A DNA stretch of 64,000 bases. It comes from Neorhizobium petrolearium. GTDB lineage: Bacteria > Pseudomonadota > Alphaproteobacteria > Rhizobiales > Rhizobiaceae. The notes below the pieces were generated by a model that searched no databases, had not been told where the DNA came from, and was given only the letters and a program-made list of their open reading frames with translations. Shown here one piece after another: positions 47,725 through 56,886 of this stretch. The stretch's first letter is position 1, and every line of letters begins with the position of its first letter. The stretch lies in contig NZ_JAGGJW010000001.1 of assembly GCF_017873175.1 (NCBI RefSeq), forward strand, positions 620,001 through 684,000, read 5' to 3'. A program made the position numbers and the translations under genes.

Positions 47725-48210
47725 TTAAAGCTGTTCCAGCATTGCGGCGGCGCCGGAAACGGTCGCCTGGCCGGGGCTTTCCTCGATATTGAGCGACTTC
47801 ACCACGCCATCCTCGATGAGCATCGAATAGCGCTTCGAGCGAACCCCCAGGCCTCCGGCGGAAAGGTCGAGGTCAAGCCCGAGCGCCTTGGTGAACGCGC
47901 CATCCCAATCGGCGAGGAAGTGGATCTTGCCGAGTCCGCCCGTCTGTTGGGCCCAGGCGCCCATGACGTGCCAGTCGTTGACGGAAAGGACGGCAATGTC
48001 GTCGACACCCTTCGCCAGGATCGCATCCCGGTTTTCGAGATAGCCCGGCAGGTGGTTCAGCGTGCAGGTGGGCGTGAACGCGCCGGGAACGGCAAAGAGG
48101 ACGACCCTCTTGCCGGCAAAAAGCTGTTCCGTGGTGATTTCCACGGGACCGTCCGCGGTCTTTTCCTTGAATGTGGCGGAGGGCAGTCTGCTGCCGACGG
48201 CAATGGTCAT
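47725..48210 (-). CDS. Peroxiredoxin (Prx5-type, single cysteine)
   Basis: A 161-residue thiol peroxidase that reduces hydrogen and organic peroxides. The peroxidatic cysteine C49 is in VPGAFTPTCTLNHLPGY. It is the only cysteine in the protein, so recycling must use an external thiol such as glutathione or glutaredoxin. SVNDWHVMGAW and LGLDLDLSAGGLGVRSKRYSM are typical of the Prx5/AhpE-like glutaredoxin-dependent group. ATG 48210 (MTIAVG) is the family start. It has its own terminator. Confidence 0.93.
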   Translation of the reverse strand: MTIAVGSRLPSATFKEKTADGPVEITTEQLFAGKRVVLFAVPGAFTPTCTLNHLPGYLENRDAILAKGVDDIAVLSVNDWHVMGAWAQQTGGLGKIHFLADWDGAFTKALGLDLDLSAGGLGVRSKRYSMLIEDGVVKSLNIEESPGQATVSGAAAMLEQL

Positions 48211-48327
48211 GTGAACTCTCCTCGGTTGGGCAGGCTCATACCTCCGGCCCGCCAGTTGCGGCGCACTATAGTCCGGACTTGATATATGACAAGGAGAGGT
48301 GGAGCAGAAAGCCTGCTGTGAGGCCAC

Positions 48328-49185
48328 TTACTCGAAGGCCAGCGAGGTTTCCATGGCGCGGTTGCCGGCAATCACCAGGATACCCCAGCGTTTGCCATTG
48401 ATATCGTAGTTCTTGGGCAGTTTGCCGACCGGCATGTCGAGTGCATAGCTGTCGCCATCCTGGCGGCCGTTGATGCCGTCGAAGAGCACATGGCCCTCTG
48501 GCCCCGTGACGATCACCTGTGGCGGCTCGGATGTCTGTTCCGGCAGCTTCAACTTCAGACTCAAGATGTTGCGGCCTTGGGTCATCGCATAATGCGTGAC
48601 GGCGAAATCATCAGAAGGTCCTTCGGGCAGCCTGGAAGCAGCTGTGTTGAGGATCATCGCTTCCTCGGCCGGGGTCCCTTTCGTAGAGCCGAGCGCCATG
48701 GAAAACTCCGCCTGGAAGGGAATGCAGATATTGCGGCAGAGGCCCACGAAGGCAGACGCGCCGATGTTCAGCGACTTGCGGGGACCCTCCACTTTCAACT
48801 CGAAAGGCAGGGTTACCGGCCGGTCGTAACCGATATCGCGCAGTTTGCCGTTGTCGATCCGCTTCGGAACGGGATAGGAAACATGCCTTAGCGTCACACC
48901 GCTTGCCTTGGAGAAAACGACCTGCGGCGGAATGCCGGCGTCGCCGGGTTCCTTCCAGTAGGTGATCCAGCCGGGCTTCGGTTCGATCTGCAACGCGCCT
49001 CGCACCGTTCCGTCAGGCTCCGGAGGCAGCGCGACGATCCGCATGCGGCCGCCCTCGTTTGTAGCCCAGGGCGTGATCTCGGCACGGCTTGTGTTGGCAA
49101 AACTGACCGTTATGCCCGCCACAAGGCATGCGGCAAGCGCGACGAAGGTGCGGATCGAAGAGCTACGGGCCGATTTTGTTGTCAT
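48328..49185 (-). CDS. Exported DsbD N-terminal-domain-like protein
   Basis: A 285-residue periplasmic protein. A signal peptide (FVALAACLVAGITVSFANTSRA) precedes an immunoglobulin-like domain of the DsbD-alpha type (GWITYWKEPGDAGIPPQV; YPVPKRI; IGYDRPVTLPFELKV; FVGLCRNICIPFQAEFSM). The CxxxC pair matches the redox pair of DsbD-alpha. The transmembrane and thioredoxin parts of DsbD are absent, so it would act as a separate periplasmic thiol partner. It is divergent from yqgE. Confidence 0.82.
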   Translation of the reverse strand: MTTKSARSSSIRTFVALAACLVAGITVSFANTSRAEITPWATNEGGRMRIVALPPEPDGTVRGALQIEPKPGWITYWKEPGDAGIPPQVVFSKASGVTLRHVSYPVPKRIDNGKLRDIGYDRPVTLPFELKVEGPRKSLNIGASAFVGLCRNICIPFQAEFSMALGSTKGTPAEEAMILNTAASRLPEGPSDDFAVTHYAMTQGRNILSLKLKLPEQTSEPPQVIVTGPEGHVLFDGINGRQDGDSYALDMPVGKLPKNYDINGKRWGILVIAGNRAMETSLAFE

Positions 49186-49346
49186 CGGTCAGAGATTTAA
49201 CCGATCTGGCTCATCCGGACTAGTCATGAACCGGGAAAAGCCGATCATTTTCGGTTGATTGATGGGGCCGACTGCCCCATCTTGATCAGATAGTGGATTC
49301 AAAACCCTTCAAGCCCGGAAATCGAGCCGGAAGGCAGGCTGGAGAC

Positions 49347-49955
49347 ATGATGGCTTTCTCGACCTTGAGGGACAAGTGCGAACGGGGTTTCCTCGACGGC
49401 CAGTTCCTGATTGCCATGCCCGGCATGAAGGATAGCAATTTCGCGCGTGCGGTCGTTTATATCTGCGCCCATTCCACCGCGGGCGCCATGGGCTTTATCA
49501 TCAATCGCGCGCAACCCATCTCCTTCACGGACGTTCTCCTGCACCTGAAGCTTATGGATCAGCAAGAAGCGATCATGCTGCCCGGCGATACACGAGATTT
49601 TCCCATCCTCGCAGGTGGACCGGTGGAAACCGGCCGCGGCTTTGTGCTGCATTCGGACGATTTCGTCAGTGAGTCCTCGATACCGGTCAGTGACGACATT
49701 TCGCTGACCGCCACGCTCGATATCATCCGGGCCATTTGCAACGGGCGCGGGCCGGCGCGTGCAACCATGCTGCTCGGCTATGCGGGCTGGGGTCCGGGCC
49801 AGCTTGAATTGGAGATTTCCAGCAACGGGTGGCTGAATTGCCCCGCGAACGACGAACTGATCTTCGACCGCGCGCTGGAGAGCAAATATGAACGGGCGCT
49901 GGCGCTGCTTGGCGTCAGCCCGGAGATGCTATCCAGCGAGGCAGGTCACGCCTGA
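49347..49955 (+). CDS. yqgE: YqgE/AlgH family protein (UPF0301)
   Basis: A 202-residue protein of the YqgE/AlgH family, conserved in Proteobacteria but biochemically undefined (AlgH was named from alginate regulation in Pseudomonas). Signature parts are [51 protein letters not shown] and [12 protein letters not shown]. Two adjacent ATGs (49347, 49350) follow GGCTGGAGAC; the second has better spacing. It is followed within 11 bases by the metallopeptidase gene. Confidence 0.9.
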   Translation: MMAFSTLRDKCERGFLDGQFLIAMPGMKDSNFARAVVYICAHSTAGAMGFIINRAQPISFTDVLLHLKLMDQQEAIMLPGDTRDFPILAGGPVETGRGFVLHSDDFVSESSIPVSDDISLTATLDIIRAICNGRGPARATMLLGYAGWGPGQLELEISSNGWLNCPANDELIFDRALESKYERALALLGVSPEMLSSEAGHA

Positions 49956-49966
49956 GTTGATCGTCC

Positions 49967-51034
49967 ATGCGCCTCTACGAATGCGATTATTGCGGACAGC
50001 CCATTCATTTCGACAACCGTTCCTGTGTGAATTGCGGCCATCGGCTGGCCTTCGTGCCGGAAATGCTCGCCATGCACGCGCTCGTGGAAGATGCGGAGGA
50101 GGGCACATGGCAGCTTGTCGCCGAACCCGCCCGCAAGGTGCGGCTCTGCGCCAATGCCGCGATGGACATCTGCAACTGGACCGTGCTTGCGGATGATCCG
50201 CACCCTTTCTGCCCCGCCTGCCGGCATAACCGTCTTGTGCCGGATGCCTCGACGGAAGTCGGCCTCGGCCAGTGGCGCCGCATCAGCCAGGCGCAGCGGC
50301 ATCTCTTCTATTCGCTTCTGCGCTGGAACCTGCCGCGCACCAATCGCGAGGAGGATCCGGAAGGCGGCCTTGTCTTCGATTTCCTGGTGGACGAGGTGCA
50401 GCAGGACGGCACGTTGGTACCCGCGATAACCGGCCATGAGGACGGATTGATCGCCATCCGTGCCGCGGAAGCCGATGATGTTACCCGCGAGCGGATGCGG
50501 GTCCTGATGAACGAGCCCTATCGCACCATGCTCGGCCACTTCCGCCACGAGATCGGGCATTACATGTGGGACAAGCTGGTGCGCGACGGCGGCAGACTGG
50601 AGGCGTTTCGCGCCGTGTTTGGTGACGAGAGGCGGGACTATGCCGAGGCGCTGAAGCAGAATTACGAGTGGGGCCCTCCGCCGGACTGGCAGGAATTCTT
50701 CATCAGTACCTATGCAAGCACCCATCCCTGGGAAGACTTCGCCGAAACCTTCGCGCATTACCTCCACATCGTCGATGCGCTGGAAACGGCACGCGCCTAT
50801 GGCATGTCGATCACGACGAGGCAGCATGAGGCCTTGGCGGCCGAAATCGCCTTCGATCCCTATAACGCGCAGAGCGCTGAACAGCTTGTCTCGGCCTGGG
50901 TTCCTTTCAGCATGGCACTGAACAGCGTGCACCGCTCGATGGGAGTTCCGGATCTCTATCCGTTCATCCTGACGTCGGCGGTCGTCAACAAGCTGGAATT
51001 CGTGCATCGGCTCATTCATGAGCATCAGGGATGA
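49967..51034 (+). CDS. Zinc-ribbon metallopeptidase-like protein
   Basis: A 355-residue cytosolic protein. The N-terminus holds cysteine pairs of zinc-ribbon type (C6, C9, C20, C23, then C61, C69, C82, C85: ECDYCG, SCVNCG, FCPAC). The catalytic-looking motif HEIGH (194-198, in HFRHEIGHYMWDKL) matches the gluzincin HExxH pattern. A downstream WEDFAETFAHYLHIVD segment would supply the third ligand (E or H). It matches a family annotated as putative zinc-binding metallopeptidases with no known substrate. It probably shares a transcript with yqgE. Confidence 0.82.
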   Translation: MRLYECDYCGQPIHFDNRSCVNCGHRLAFVPEMLAMHALVEDAEEGTWQLVAEPARKVRLCANAAMDICNWTVLADDPHPFCPACRHNRLVPDASTEVGLGQWRRISQAQRHLFYSLLRWNLPRTNREEDPEGGLVFDFLVDEVQQDGTLVPAITGHEDGLIAIRAAEADDVTRERMRVLMNEPYRTMLGHFRHEIGHYMWDKLVRDGGRLEAFRAVFGDERRDYAEALKQNYEWGPPPDWQEFFISTYASTHPWEDFAETFAHYLHIVDALETARAYGMSITTRQHEALAAEIAFDPYNAQSAEQLVSAWVPFSMALNSVHRSMGVPDLYPFILTSAVVNKLEFVHRLIHEHQG

Positions 51035-51170
51035 ACAAACTCTCTGCCGCACCCAAAAATTAAACCCGCCCTCCGGTGGATCGAAAGGCGGGGCAGGTCA
51101 GGGAAGTATTCAGAACCCCTTAAAATTAGGGGGTAAATTGGCATCCCTGTCAAGAGGCTCCCAGGCTCCA

Positions 51171-51219
51171 ACGCATGTCGCGCAAAAGTATGCAGCGGTT
51201 TTGCGATGACGACATGCGT
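51171..51219. repeat. Rhizobial-type palindromic intergenic repeat, copy 2
   Basis: Outer arms ACGCATGTCG (51171-51180) and CGACATGCGT (51210-51219) form a perfect 10-bp stem. The inner stem is CGCAAAA (51181-51187) with TTTTGCG (51199-51205). It closely matches the copy at 20642 and lies between the convergent metallopeptidase and acyl-CoA dehydrogenase genes. The flanking 51035-51170 and 51220-51271 hold nothing else I can name. Confidence 0.82.
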
Positions 51220-51271
51220 CAGAGCAGGAACCTGAAGCGTAGCAAGCGAAACTGAAAGATCGCGACGCGCT

Positions 51272-52426
51272 TCAATAGGTCTTGAGCGTATCCAGGCCAA
51301 GCGCCGTGCGGCCGGCAAACTCCTGTTGCGCGCCGATTCGCATCGGATGATAGCGTGCCCCCTGGATATCGCGGAAGCGGCGTTCGAGACCCTTGTCCCG
51401 GTAGAAGGCGGCACCCCCTGCCGTTTCCATGGCAAGTTCGGTGGCCGCAATTGCATGACGCGCCACGAGTGATCTGCCGATCATCATCTCGTTTGTGGTT
51501 GCCGGAGAAGGCTCGCCACGCTCCGCCGCTGCGATCATGCCGGCATGGGCGTATTGCGCTGCCCTGAGTTCGGTGTCCATCCTTCCCGCCAGCGCGACAA
51601 TATGGGCATCCGGCTCTCGTTTCCTCGCCATTTGGAGGGCGATATCGCGGGCGCTTTCCGCCACGCCCAGATAGGCGGAATAGATCAGCGGGAAGGCAAT
51701 CATCGAGATGATGTGGAAGAGCATATGCCATTCACCCTGGTTGCGTTTCAGCGCGACGGCATCTTCCGGAACCAGATGGCCTTCGATCATCACATCGTTC
51801 GAGCCCGTGCCGCGCATGCCCATCGCTTTCCAGGTATCGAGGATTCTGACATGAGGCGATTTCATCGGCAGGCCGAAATGGATGACTTTGGGCCCATCCG
51901 GTTCATCGAGAACGGCGCCCGTCATCAGGATATCGCCCACGGGTGAGCCGGACGTGAAGATCTTGCGCGCGGTGATCCGGTAACCGCCTTCGACCTTCTC
52001 GGCTTTGCCCGATCCCTCGATCCAGTCGGAGCCCCCGCTGGACAGAAGAATGATCCGTTCCGCAGCGACGCGCTTCAGGAGCGGCACTACGGGCGCCGCC
52101 TTCTGGTAAGTCCAGCGCCAGGCGGGGATCGCCACCTGATGCGTGTGCATGGAAAATGCCAGCGCGGTCGAGCCGCAATGATGGGCAAGTTCCTTGATCA
52201 TGGCGCAAAGTTCGGCGATCTCGGCGCCACCGCCGCCGAGATCCGTTGGAACTCCGGCCTCGACCAGGCCGGCTTCACGCAGGTCGCGATAGTTTTCGGC
52301 AACGAAAGCGTCGTTGTCGTCGGCTGTTTCGGCACGTTCGGCAAATGCCGGCCCGAGCGACCGGGCAATGCCCGCGAGTTCCGCATGAACGGTGTGCAAG
52401 GGTGAAAGTCCGGTTGTTGTAACCAC
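51272..52426 (-). CDS. Acyl-CoA dehydrogenase family protein
   Basis: A 384-residue FAD-dependent dehydrogenase of the ACAD fold. Seen blocks are ENYRDLREAGLVEAGVPTDLGGGGA, ALAFSMHTHQVA, GGYRITARKIFTSGSPVGD, MRGTGSNDVMIEGHLVP and the C-terminal RRFRDIQGARYHPMR. The last block, and ETAGGAAFYRDKG, resemble the group acting on unusual acyl thioesters or with monooxygenase-like roles. The start is GTG at 52426, with AGGAGGATAG upstream. It is divergent from an HxlR regulator, the likely controller. Confidence 0.88.
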   Translation of the reverse strand: MVTTTGLSPLHTVHAELAGIARSLGPAFAERAETADDNDAFVAENYRDLREAGLVEAGVPTDLGGGGAEIAELCAMIKELAHHCGSTALAFSMHTHQVAIPAWRWTYQKAAPVVPLLKRVAAERIILLSSGGSDWIEGSGKAEKVEGGYRITARKIFTSGSPVGDILMTGAVLDEPDGPKVIHFGLPMKSPHVRILDTWKAMGMRGTGSNDVMIEGHLVPEDAVALKRNQGEWHMLFHIISMIAFPLIYSAYLGVAESARDIALQMARKREPDAHIVALAGRMDTELRAAQYAHAGMIAAAERGEPSPATTNEMMIGRSLVARHAIAATELAMETAGGAAFYRDKGLERRFRDIQGARYHPMRIGAQQEFAGRTALGLDTLKTY

Positions 52427-52486
52427 GTTCCTATCCTCCTCCTGTTGAGAATAGGCGGATTGTTCGCGTCCGATCGGATAGCCGCA

Positions 52487-52503
52487 AGTACAGGAAGTGT
52501 ACT
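52487..52503. promoter_or_regulatory. Candidate HxlR operator between divergent genes
   Basis: AGTACA (52487-52492) and TGTACT (52498-52503) form a perfect 6-bp inverted repeat with a 5-base spacer, in the 213-base divergent region between the dehydrogenase and HxlR genes. HxlR-type regulators bind short inverted repeats containing GTAC. A GGTACA half-site occurs near 52568. Confidence 0.55.
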
Positions 52504-52639
52504 CCCGTTCGGCCGGTGGCCTTTTCGGCATGAGGATCGAGTGGGGAATCACCCAGCACAATCAATGGTACAGAAAATGGACTTGGTGCTTATGAAGAAG
52601 AGGAATATTCTACTTCCGATATTGGCGCGGAGGTTATCC

Positions 52640-53344
52640 ATGATGGAAATGACCGCAAGTTACGGTCAGTTCTGCCCGGTTGCGATGGCTGCCGAGGTCG
52701 TTTGTACGCGCTGGACACCGTTGATTCTCCGGGAACTCTTGTGCGGCAGCCGCCGGTTCAACGATTTGAGGCGCGGTGTGCCGCGCATGTCGCCGACCTT
52801 GCTCTCGAAGCGCCTGAAGGAGCTGACACAGGCCGGGATCATCGAGACCCGCAAAGCATCGGACGGCGCCATCGAATACCACCTGACGCCGGCCGGAGAA
52901 GACCTCCGCGACGTCGTCATGACCCTTGGCTTCTGGGGACACCAGTGGGTTGAAACCCAGCACGCCCTGCAAAAGCTCGATCCGTCACTCCTGATGTGGG
53001 ACATGCGCCGCAATCTCGATCCGATGCCGTTGCCTGCGCGGCGATGTACTGTTCTCTTCCACTATCCCGAGCAACCGCCGGCACGACAACGCTATTGGCT
53101 CGTCGTCGAGGAGGGCGATGTCGATATCTGTTCGACTGATCCGGGCTTTGACGTCGATCTTTATGTGACCTGCCAGCTCCGCACGATGACGGCAATCTGG
53201 ATGGGGGTGGCGACTGTGCGCTCCGAAATGAATGCCGGTCGGCTGGAACTCGACGGCGATCCCGAAATGGGGGCCTCCATGCAGCGGTGGCTGGGATTGA
53301 GCCCCTTTGCCCGCGAACGGCCGAGCGCGGGAAGGGCGGCGTGA
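52640..53344 (+). CDS. HxlR-family transcriptional regulator
   Basis: A 234-residue regulator with a winged helix typical of HxlR: FCPVAMAAEVVCTRWTPLILRELLCG, RFNDLRRGVPRMSPTLLSKRLKEL (recognition helix), and the wing AIEYHLTPAG. The cysteine near the N-terminus is in the position used for redox or electrophile sensing in several relatives. Beyond about residue 100 there is an extra C-terminal domain (CTVLFHYPEQPPARQRYWLVVEEGDVDIC), perhaps SCP2-like, which may bind a ligand. ATG 52640 has GGAGG six bases upstream. It faces the divergent acyl-CoA dehydrogenase. Confidence 0.88.
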   Translation: MMEMTASYGQFCPVAMAAEVVCTRWTPLILRELLCGSRRFNDLRRGVPRMSPTLLSKRLKELTQAGIIETRKASDGAIEYHLTPAGEDLRDVVMTLGFWGHQWVETQHALQKLDPSLLMWDMRRNLDPMPLPARRCTVLFHYPEQPPARQRYWLVVEEGDVDICSTDPGFDVDLYVTCQLRTMTAIWMGVATVRSEMNAGRLELDGDPEMGASMQRWLGLSPFARERPSAGRAA

Positions 53345-53347
53345 GGA

Positions 53348-56260
53348 TCACGCCCGTTTCGTCAGTGGGAATCGTTCCTTCAGCAGCTTGAGAACGGCGT
53401 CTGCCGGGGCGGGTGGGCCGAAAAGATAGCTCTGGCCGAAATGGCAGCCCATTTTGGCGAGTTCCGCTGCATCCTCGTCAGTCTCTATACCTTCCGCCAC
53501 CACTGTCATGTCGAGTGCCCGGGCCATGGCGATCACCGATCGTAGCAGGATCGCCCGCTTTTCCGTGGCATCCCTGACCAGAGCCTTGTCGAGCTTGATC
53601 GTATCGAAGGGGAATTGCGTGAGATAGGCAAGCGAGGAATAGCCGGTGCCGAAATCGTCGAGCGCCAGGCTGAGGCCCGTCTCCTTGAGCTTGGCAAGCA
53701 CGAGGCGCGCCTGCTCCGGATTTTCCATCATCAGCGATTCGGTGAGTTCCAGCTTGATCTGGCCCGGATTGATCTGCGTCTTCTGGAGCAGGGTCCTCAC
53801 GTCGTTGTAGAGTTCGGCGTTCAGGAGCTGTGCGCTCGACAGGTTGACCGAGACGAAGATCGGCAGGTCGCCCGTCTGGTGCTGCCAGTTCATCAGGTCG
53901 GAGGCGGCGCGGTCCATGGCGAACAGGCCGAGCGGTTCGATGAGATCCGACATCTCTGCGATCGGGATGAACTCCGAGGGCGGTATGCTGCCGCGCTTCG
54001 GATGATCCCAGCGCATCAACGCTTCGAAACCGGCGACTTCACCGTCCGTCAACCGGATGATCGGCTGGTAGGCGAGCGACAACTCCTTGCGTTCGATAGC
54101 GCGGCGGAGATCCGTCTCGATCTGCAGTTTATCGGTGCCGGAGGTGCGGAACGCGGGGCGGAAGGGCTCGACGCGGTTGCCGCCGCCCCGTTTCGCCCGG
54201 TACATGGCAAGCTCGGCATCGGCGAGCATGCCGGCAGCGCTTTCCTGCTGGTCGACCCAGGAGGCAAGCCCAATCGAGGCGGTCAGGATGATTTCGCGAT
54301 TGGCGAAGTTGATCGGCACCATGATCGCCTTGGAGACGGCATCGGCGAAGTCCGCCACCTTGGCCGGGTCCCGCTCGGATACGAGAATGAGGCCGAACTG
54401 GTCGCCGGCAAGCCGCGCCAGCGTATCCTGCGGTTTGAGGAGGCGTCGGAGCCGCCTCGTCAACGCGATCAGGATATTGTCGCCTGCTGCGATTCCAAGC
54501 GAATCGTTGACCTGCTTGTAGCGGTCGATATCGATTGCCATGACTGTCGGCCGCACGGTATCGCCGCCGGGCGCAAGCGTCAGCACGGATTGGAGGCGAT
54601 CGAGGAAAACCTGACGGTTCGGCAGGCCGGTAAGATTGTCGTGCAGGGCGTCCTGCAACAGGCGTTCGACGGAGTTCCTCTGCTCGGTGGTATCGACGAT
54701 CGTGCCGACGCAGCGAATGATCTCACCGTTCAAGCCGAGCACCGGCCGGGCACGGATATGCAGCCAGTGGAAATGACCGTCCTCGGCGCGGATGCGGAAT
54801 TCATGGTTCAGCCGGCCGCGACGGTGTTCGAGAAGCACGTCGAGCGTGGCGCGGAAGCGGTCGCGGTCGTCCGGGTGCAGCCGCGGCACCCAGTTGCGCA
54901 CCGGCCCATGCATGGCGCCGGGATCCAGCCCGAGGCGGGCGGAAATGTCCGGCGTGGTGACGACGCGGTCGCGTGCCACGTCCCAGTCCCAGACGGTATC
55001 GCCGCTCCCCGTCAGCGCCAGCGACTGCCGTTCGAGATCGGAGAACAGGCCTTGCTGATAAGCGCCGCCGGCAAAGGCGTGCTGCATCACCGTGAAGCCG
55101 ATCAGGAGAACGATCAGCACGAGGCCTCCGCCGAGCGCCGGCTGGACAATATCGTTGTCGAGTCTCCCGGTCACCGTCATCCAGCTGCCGAACAGCCAGA
55201 CGAGGATCAGCGCCCAGGTGGGTACGAGCAGGATGGCTCGGTCGTAGCGGTTGAAGCCGAGATAGATGATGAGCAGGATGCCGACCGTGCCGGTCAGTGC
55301 GAAGGAAAGGCGGGCGATGCCGGCTGCGACGGACGGGTCATAGATCGCCACGCCGCCGAGCAGCACGAGCCCGACGATCCAGGCGAGCGTCGCATAGCCC
55401 AGATGCACGTGCCAGCGGTTGAGGTTCAGATAGGTGAACAGGAAGATGACAAGCGAGGAGGCGAGCGCCACTTCGGCACCTGCGCGCCAGATTCGCTGGT
55501 CGCTCGCGGTGATGGTGATGAGCTTGTCGAGAAAGCCGAAGTCGACGCAGATATAGGCGAGGACCGCCCAGGCAAGCGCGGCCGCCGCCGGCAGCATGGA
55601 GGTGCCCTTCACCACGAAGAGGATGGTCAGAAAGACGGCGAGCAGGCCGGCAATGCCGAGCACGATGCCGCGATAGAGCGTGAACGAGTTGACGGTGTCT
55701 TTGTACGCATCCGGTTGCCAAAGATAGATCTGAGGCAGCGAAGGTGTGGCAAGTTCCGCGACGAATGTGATGGTGGAACCGGGATTGAGCGTGATGCGGA
55801 AGACGTCCGCATCCGGGCTAGGCACCCGGTCCAGCGCAAACCCTTCCGACGGTGTGATGGAGATGATGCGCTGCGAACCGAGATCCGGCCAGAACATCTT
55901 GGAGTTCACCAGGCGGAAATGCGGCGCGACGATCACCCGTTCGAGCTGTTCTTCCGATACGTTGGAAAGCGCGAAGACCGCCCAGTCGCCCTGGTGGCGG
56001 GGAGAGCTTGCCCGCACCTCGATGCGGCGCCGGATGCCGTCGGCGCCAGCGGCAGTGGAAACCTGAAAGGCCTCGCCCTGGTTGGTGTAGATATCGGTTG
56101 TCTTGGTGAGGTCGAGCGCCGTGTCGTCACGCGAGATTTTGACCGGCTCCGCCGCCTGGGCCATGGGCGCTGCGGCGAGCACCAAGACGGTGGCAAGGAA
56201 GGCGAAGAGCCCCGGAAGCCAGCGGATCAACGGGCGAACGCGCGAGAGACGGGCACTCAT
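53348..56260 (-). CDS. Membrane 7TM-PAS-GGDEF-EAL protein with degenerate GGDEF
   Basis: A 970-residue membrane signalling protein. After a signal-like N-terminus (to about 37), a periplasmic domain to about 190 precedes several membrane helices (about 196-400), as in 7TMR-DISM receptors. A PAS/PAC region follows (SGDTVWDWDVARDR; HFHWLHIRARPV). The GGDEF motif is replaced by AGDQF (618-622), so cyclase activity is unlikely. The EAL domain is intact (EALMRW from 746, ELTESLMMENP, DDFGTGYSS from 868), which predicts cyclic-di-GMP hydrolysis. The stop lies four bases from the convergent HxlR gene; the start overlaps the GNAT stop by four bases. Confidence 0.92.
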   Translation of the reverse strand: MSARLSRVRPLIRWLPGLFAFLATVLVLAAAPMAQAAEPVKISRDDTALDLTKTTDIYTNQGEAFQVSTAAGADGIRRRIEVRASSPRHQGDWAVFALSNVSEEQLERVIVAPHFRLVNSKMFWPDLGSQRIISITPSEGFALDRVPSPDADVFRITLNPGSTITFVAELATPSLPQIYLWQPDAYKDTVNSFTLYRGIVLGIAGLLAVFLTILFVVKGTSMLPAAAALAWAVLAYICVDFGFLDKLITITASDQRIWRAGAEVALASSLVIFLFTYLNLNRWHVHLGYATLAWIVGLVLLGGVAIYDPSVAAGIARLSFALTGTVGILLIIYLGFNRYDRAILLVPTWALILVWLFGSWMTVTGRLDNDIVQPALGGGLVLIVLLIGFTVMQHAFAGGAYQQGLFSDLERQSLALTGSGDTVWDWDVARDRVVTTPDISARLGLDPGAMHGPVRNWVPRLHPDDRDRFRATLDVLLEHRRGRLNHEFRIRAEDGHFHWLHIRARPVLGLNGEIIRCVGTIVDTTEQRNSVERLLQDALHDNLTGLPNRQVFLDRLQSVLTLAPGGDTVRPTVMAIDIDRYKQVNDSLGIAAGDNILIALTRRLRRLLKPQDTLARLAGDQFGLILVSERDPAKVADFADAVSKAIMVPINFANREIILTASIGLASWVDQQESAAGMLADAELAMYRAKRGGGNRVEPFRPAFRTSGTDKLQIETDLRRAIERKELSLAYQPIIRLTDGEVAGFEALMRWDHPKRGSIPPSEFIPIAEMSDLIEPLGLFAMDRAASDLMNWQHQTGDLPIFVSVNLSSAQLLNAELYNDVRTLLQKTQINPGQIKLELTESLMMENPEQARLVLAKLKETGLSLALDDFGTGYSSLAYLTQFPFDTIKLDKALVRDATEKRAILLRSVIAMARALDMTVVAEGIETDEDAAELAKMGCHFGQSYLFGPPAPADAVLKLLKERFPLTKRA

Positions 56261-56868
56261 GGTTTCAGCATCTTCCCGAATTCACCATCTTCCGGCAACC
56301 GGGAAAACATCAGGTGGTCGCGCCATTCGCCGTTGATTTTGAGATATTTCCGCAAAAGACCTTCCCGCTCGAAGCCGGCTTTTTCGAGAAGCCGGACACT
56401 TTTCCAATTCTCCGGAATACAGGCTGCCTCAATTCGGTGCAACTGAAGCCCGCCGTAGATATAGGGGATAGCCACCTTCAATGCGGCCAACATATGGCCC
56501 TGTCCCGCATGTTTTTCACCCATCCAGTATCCGATCATGCAGCTTTGGGCCGCACCCCTGCGGATATAACCGATGGTGAGGCCGCCGAGCAGCACGTCAT
56601 CCTCCCGGCGGAAGAGGAGGAGCGGTATGGCGAGGCCCGACGCATATTCCTGCCCGCTTCTGATGACTCGGGCGCGGAACGAAGCCTCGGTCAGTTCGTC
56701 CGGCCGCCAGACCGGCTCCCAGGGTTGCAGGAAGGCGCGGCTTTCCGAACGCAGCTTGTACCACTGCCTGTAGTCGGAGTGGCGCGGAAGCCGGAGCAGG
56801 TGGTTTTCGCCATAAAGCTCTGGTGTGTCCGGCTGTCGCGACAAGAACCGAAACACCGACTTTGCCAT
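56257..56868 (-). CDS. GNAT-family N-acetyltransferase (RimJ/RimL-like)
   Basis: A 203-residue acetyltransferase. The GNAT core is seen as VLLGGLTIGYIRRGAAQSCMIGYWMGEKHAGQGHMLAALK (the acetyl-CoA motif A, Q-x-G-x-G variant AGQGHM), then LHRIEAACIPENWKSVRLLEKAGFEREG. These are typical of the RimJ/RimL group that acetylates protein N-termini or small amines. It stands between the M16 peptidase (18 bases) and the EAL protein (4-base overlap), so all three may be co-transcribed with thrC. Confidence 0.9.
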   Translation of the reverse strand: MAKSVFRFLSRQPDTPELYGENHLLRLPRHSDYRQWYKLRSESRAFLQPWEPVWRPDELTEASFRARVIRSGQEYASGLAIPLLLFRREDDVLLGGLTIGYIRRGAAQSCMIGYWMGEKHAGQGHMLAALKVAIPYIYGGLQLHRIEAACIPENWKSVRLLEKAGFEREGLLRKYLKINGEWRDHLMFSRLPEDGEFGKMLKP

Positions 56869-56886
56869 GCCATGCTCCAGCCGGAA

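Noticed and set aside
51100..51140. CCCCTTAAAATTAGGGG hairpin near 51117-51133 as a terminator
   Set aside because: Only a five-base stem with mismatch and no T-run on either strand.
53615..56446. 943-residue open frame on the plus strand opposite the GGDEF-EAL gene
   Set aside because: Shadow: no recognisable domain, and composition mirrors the genuine EAL-domain gene.
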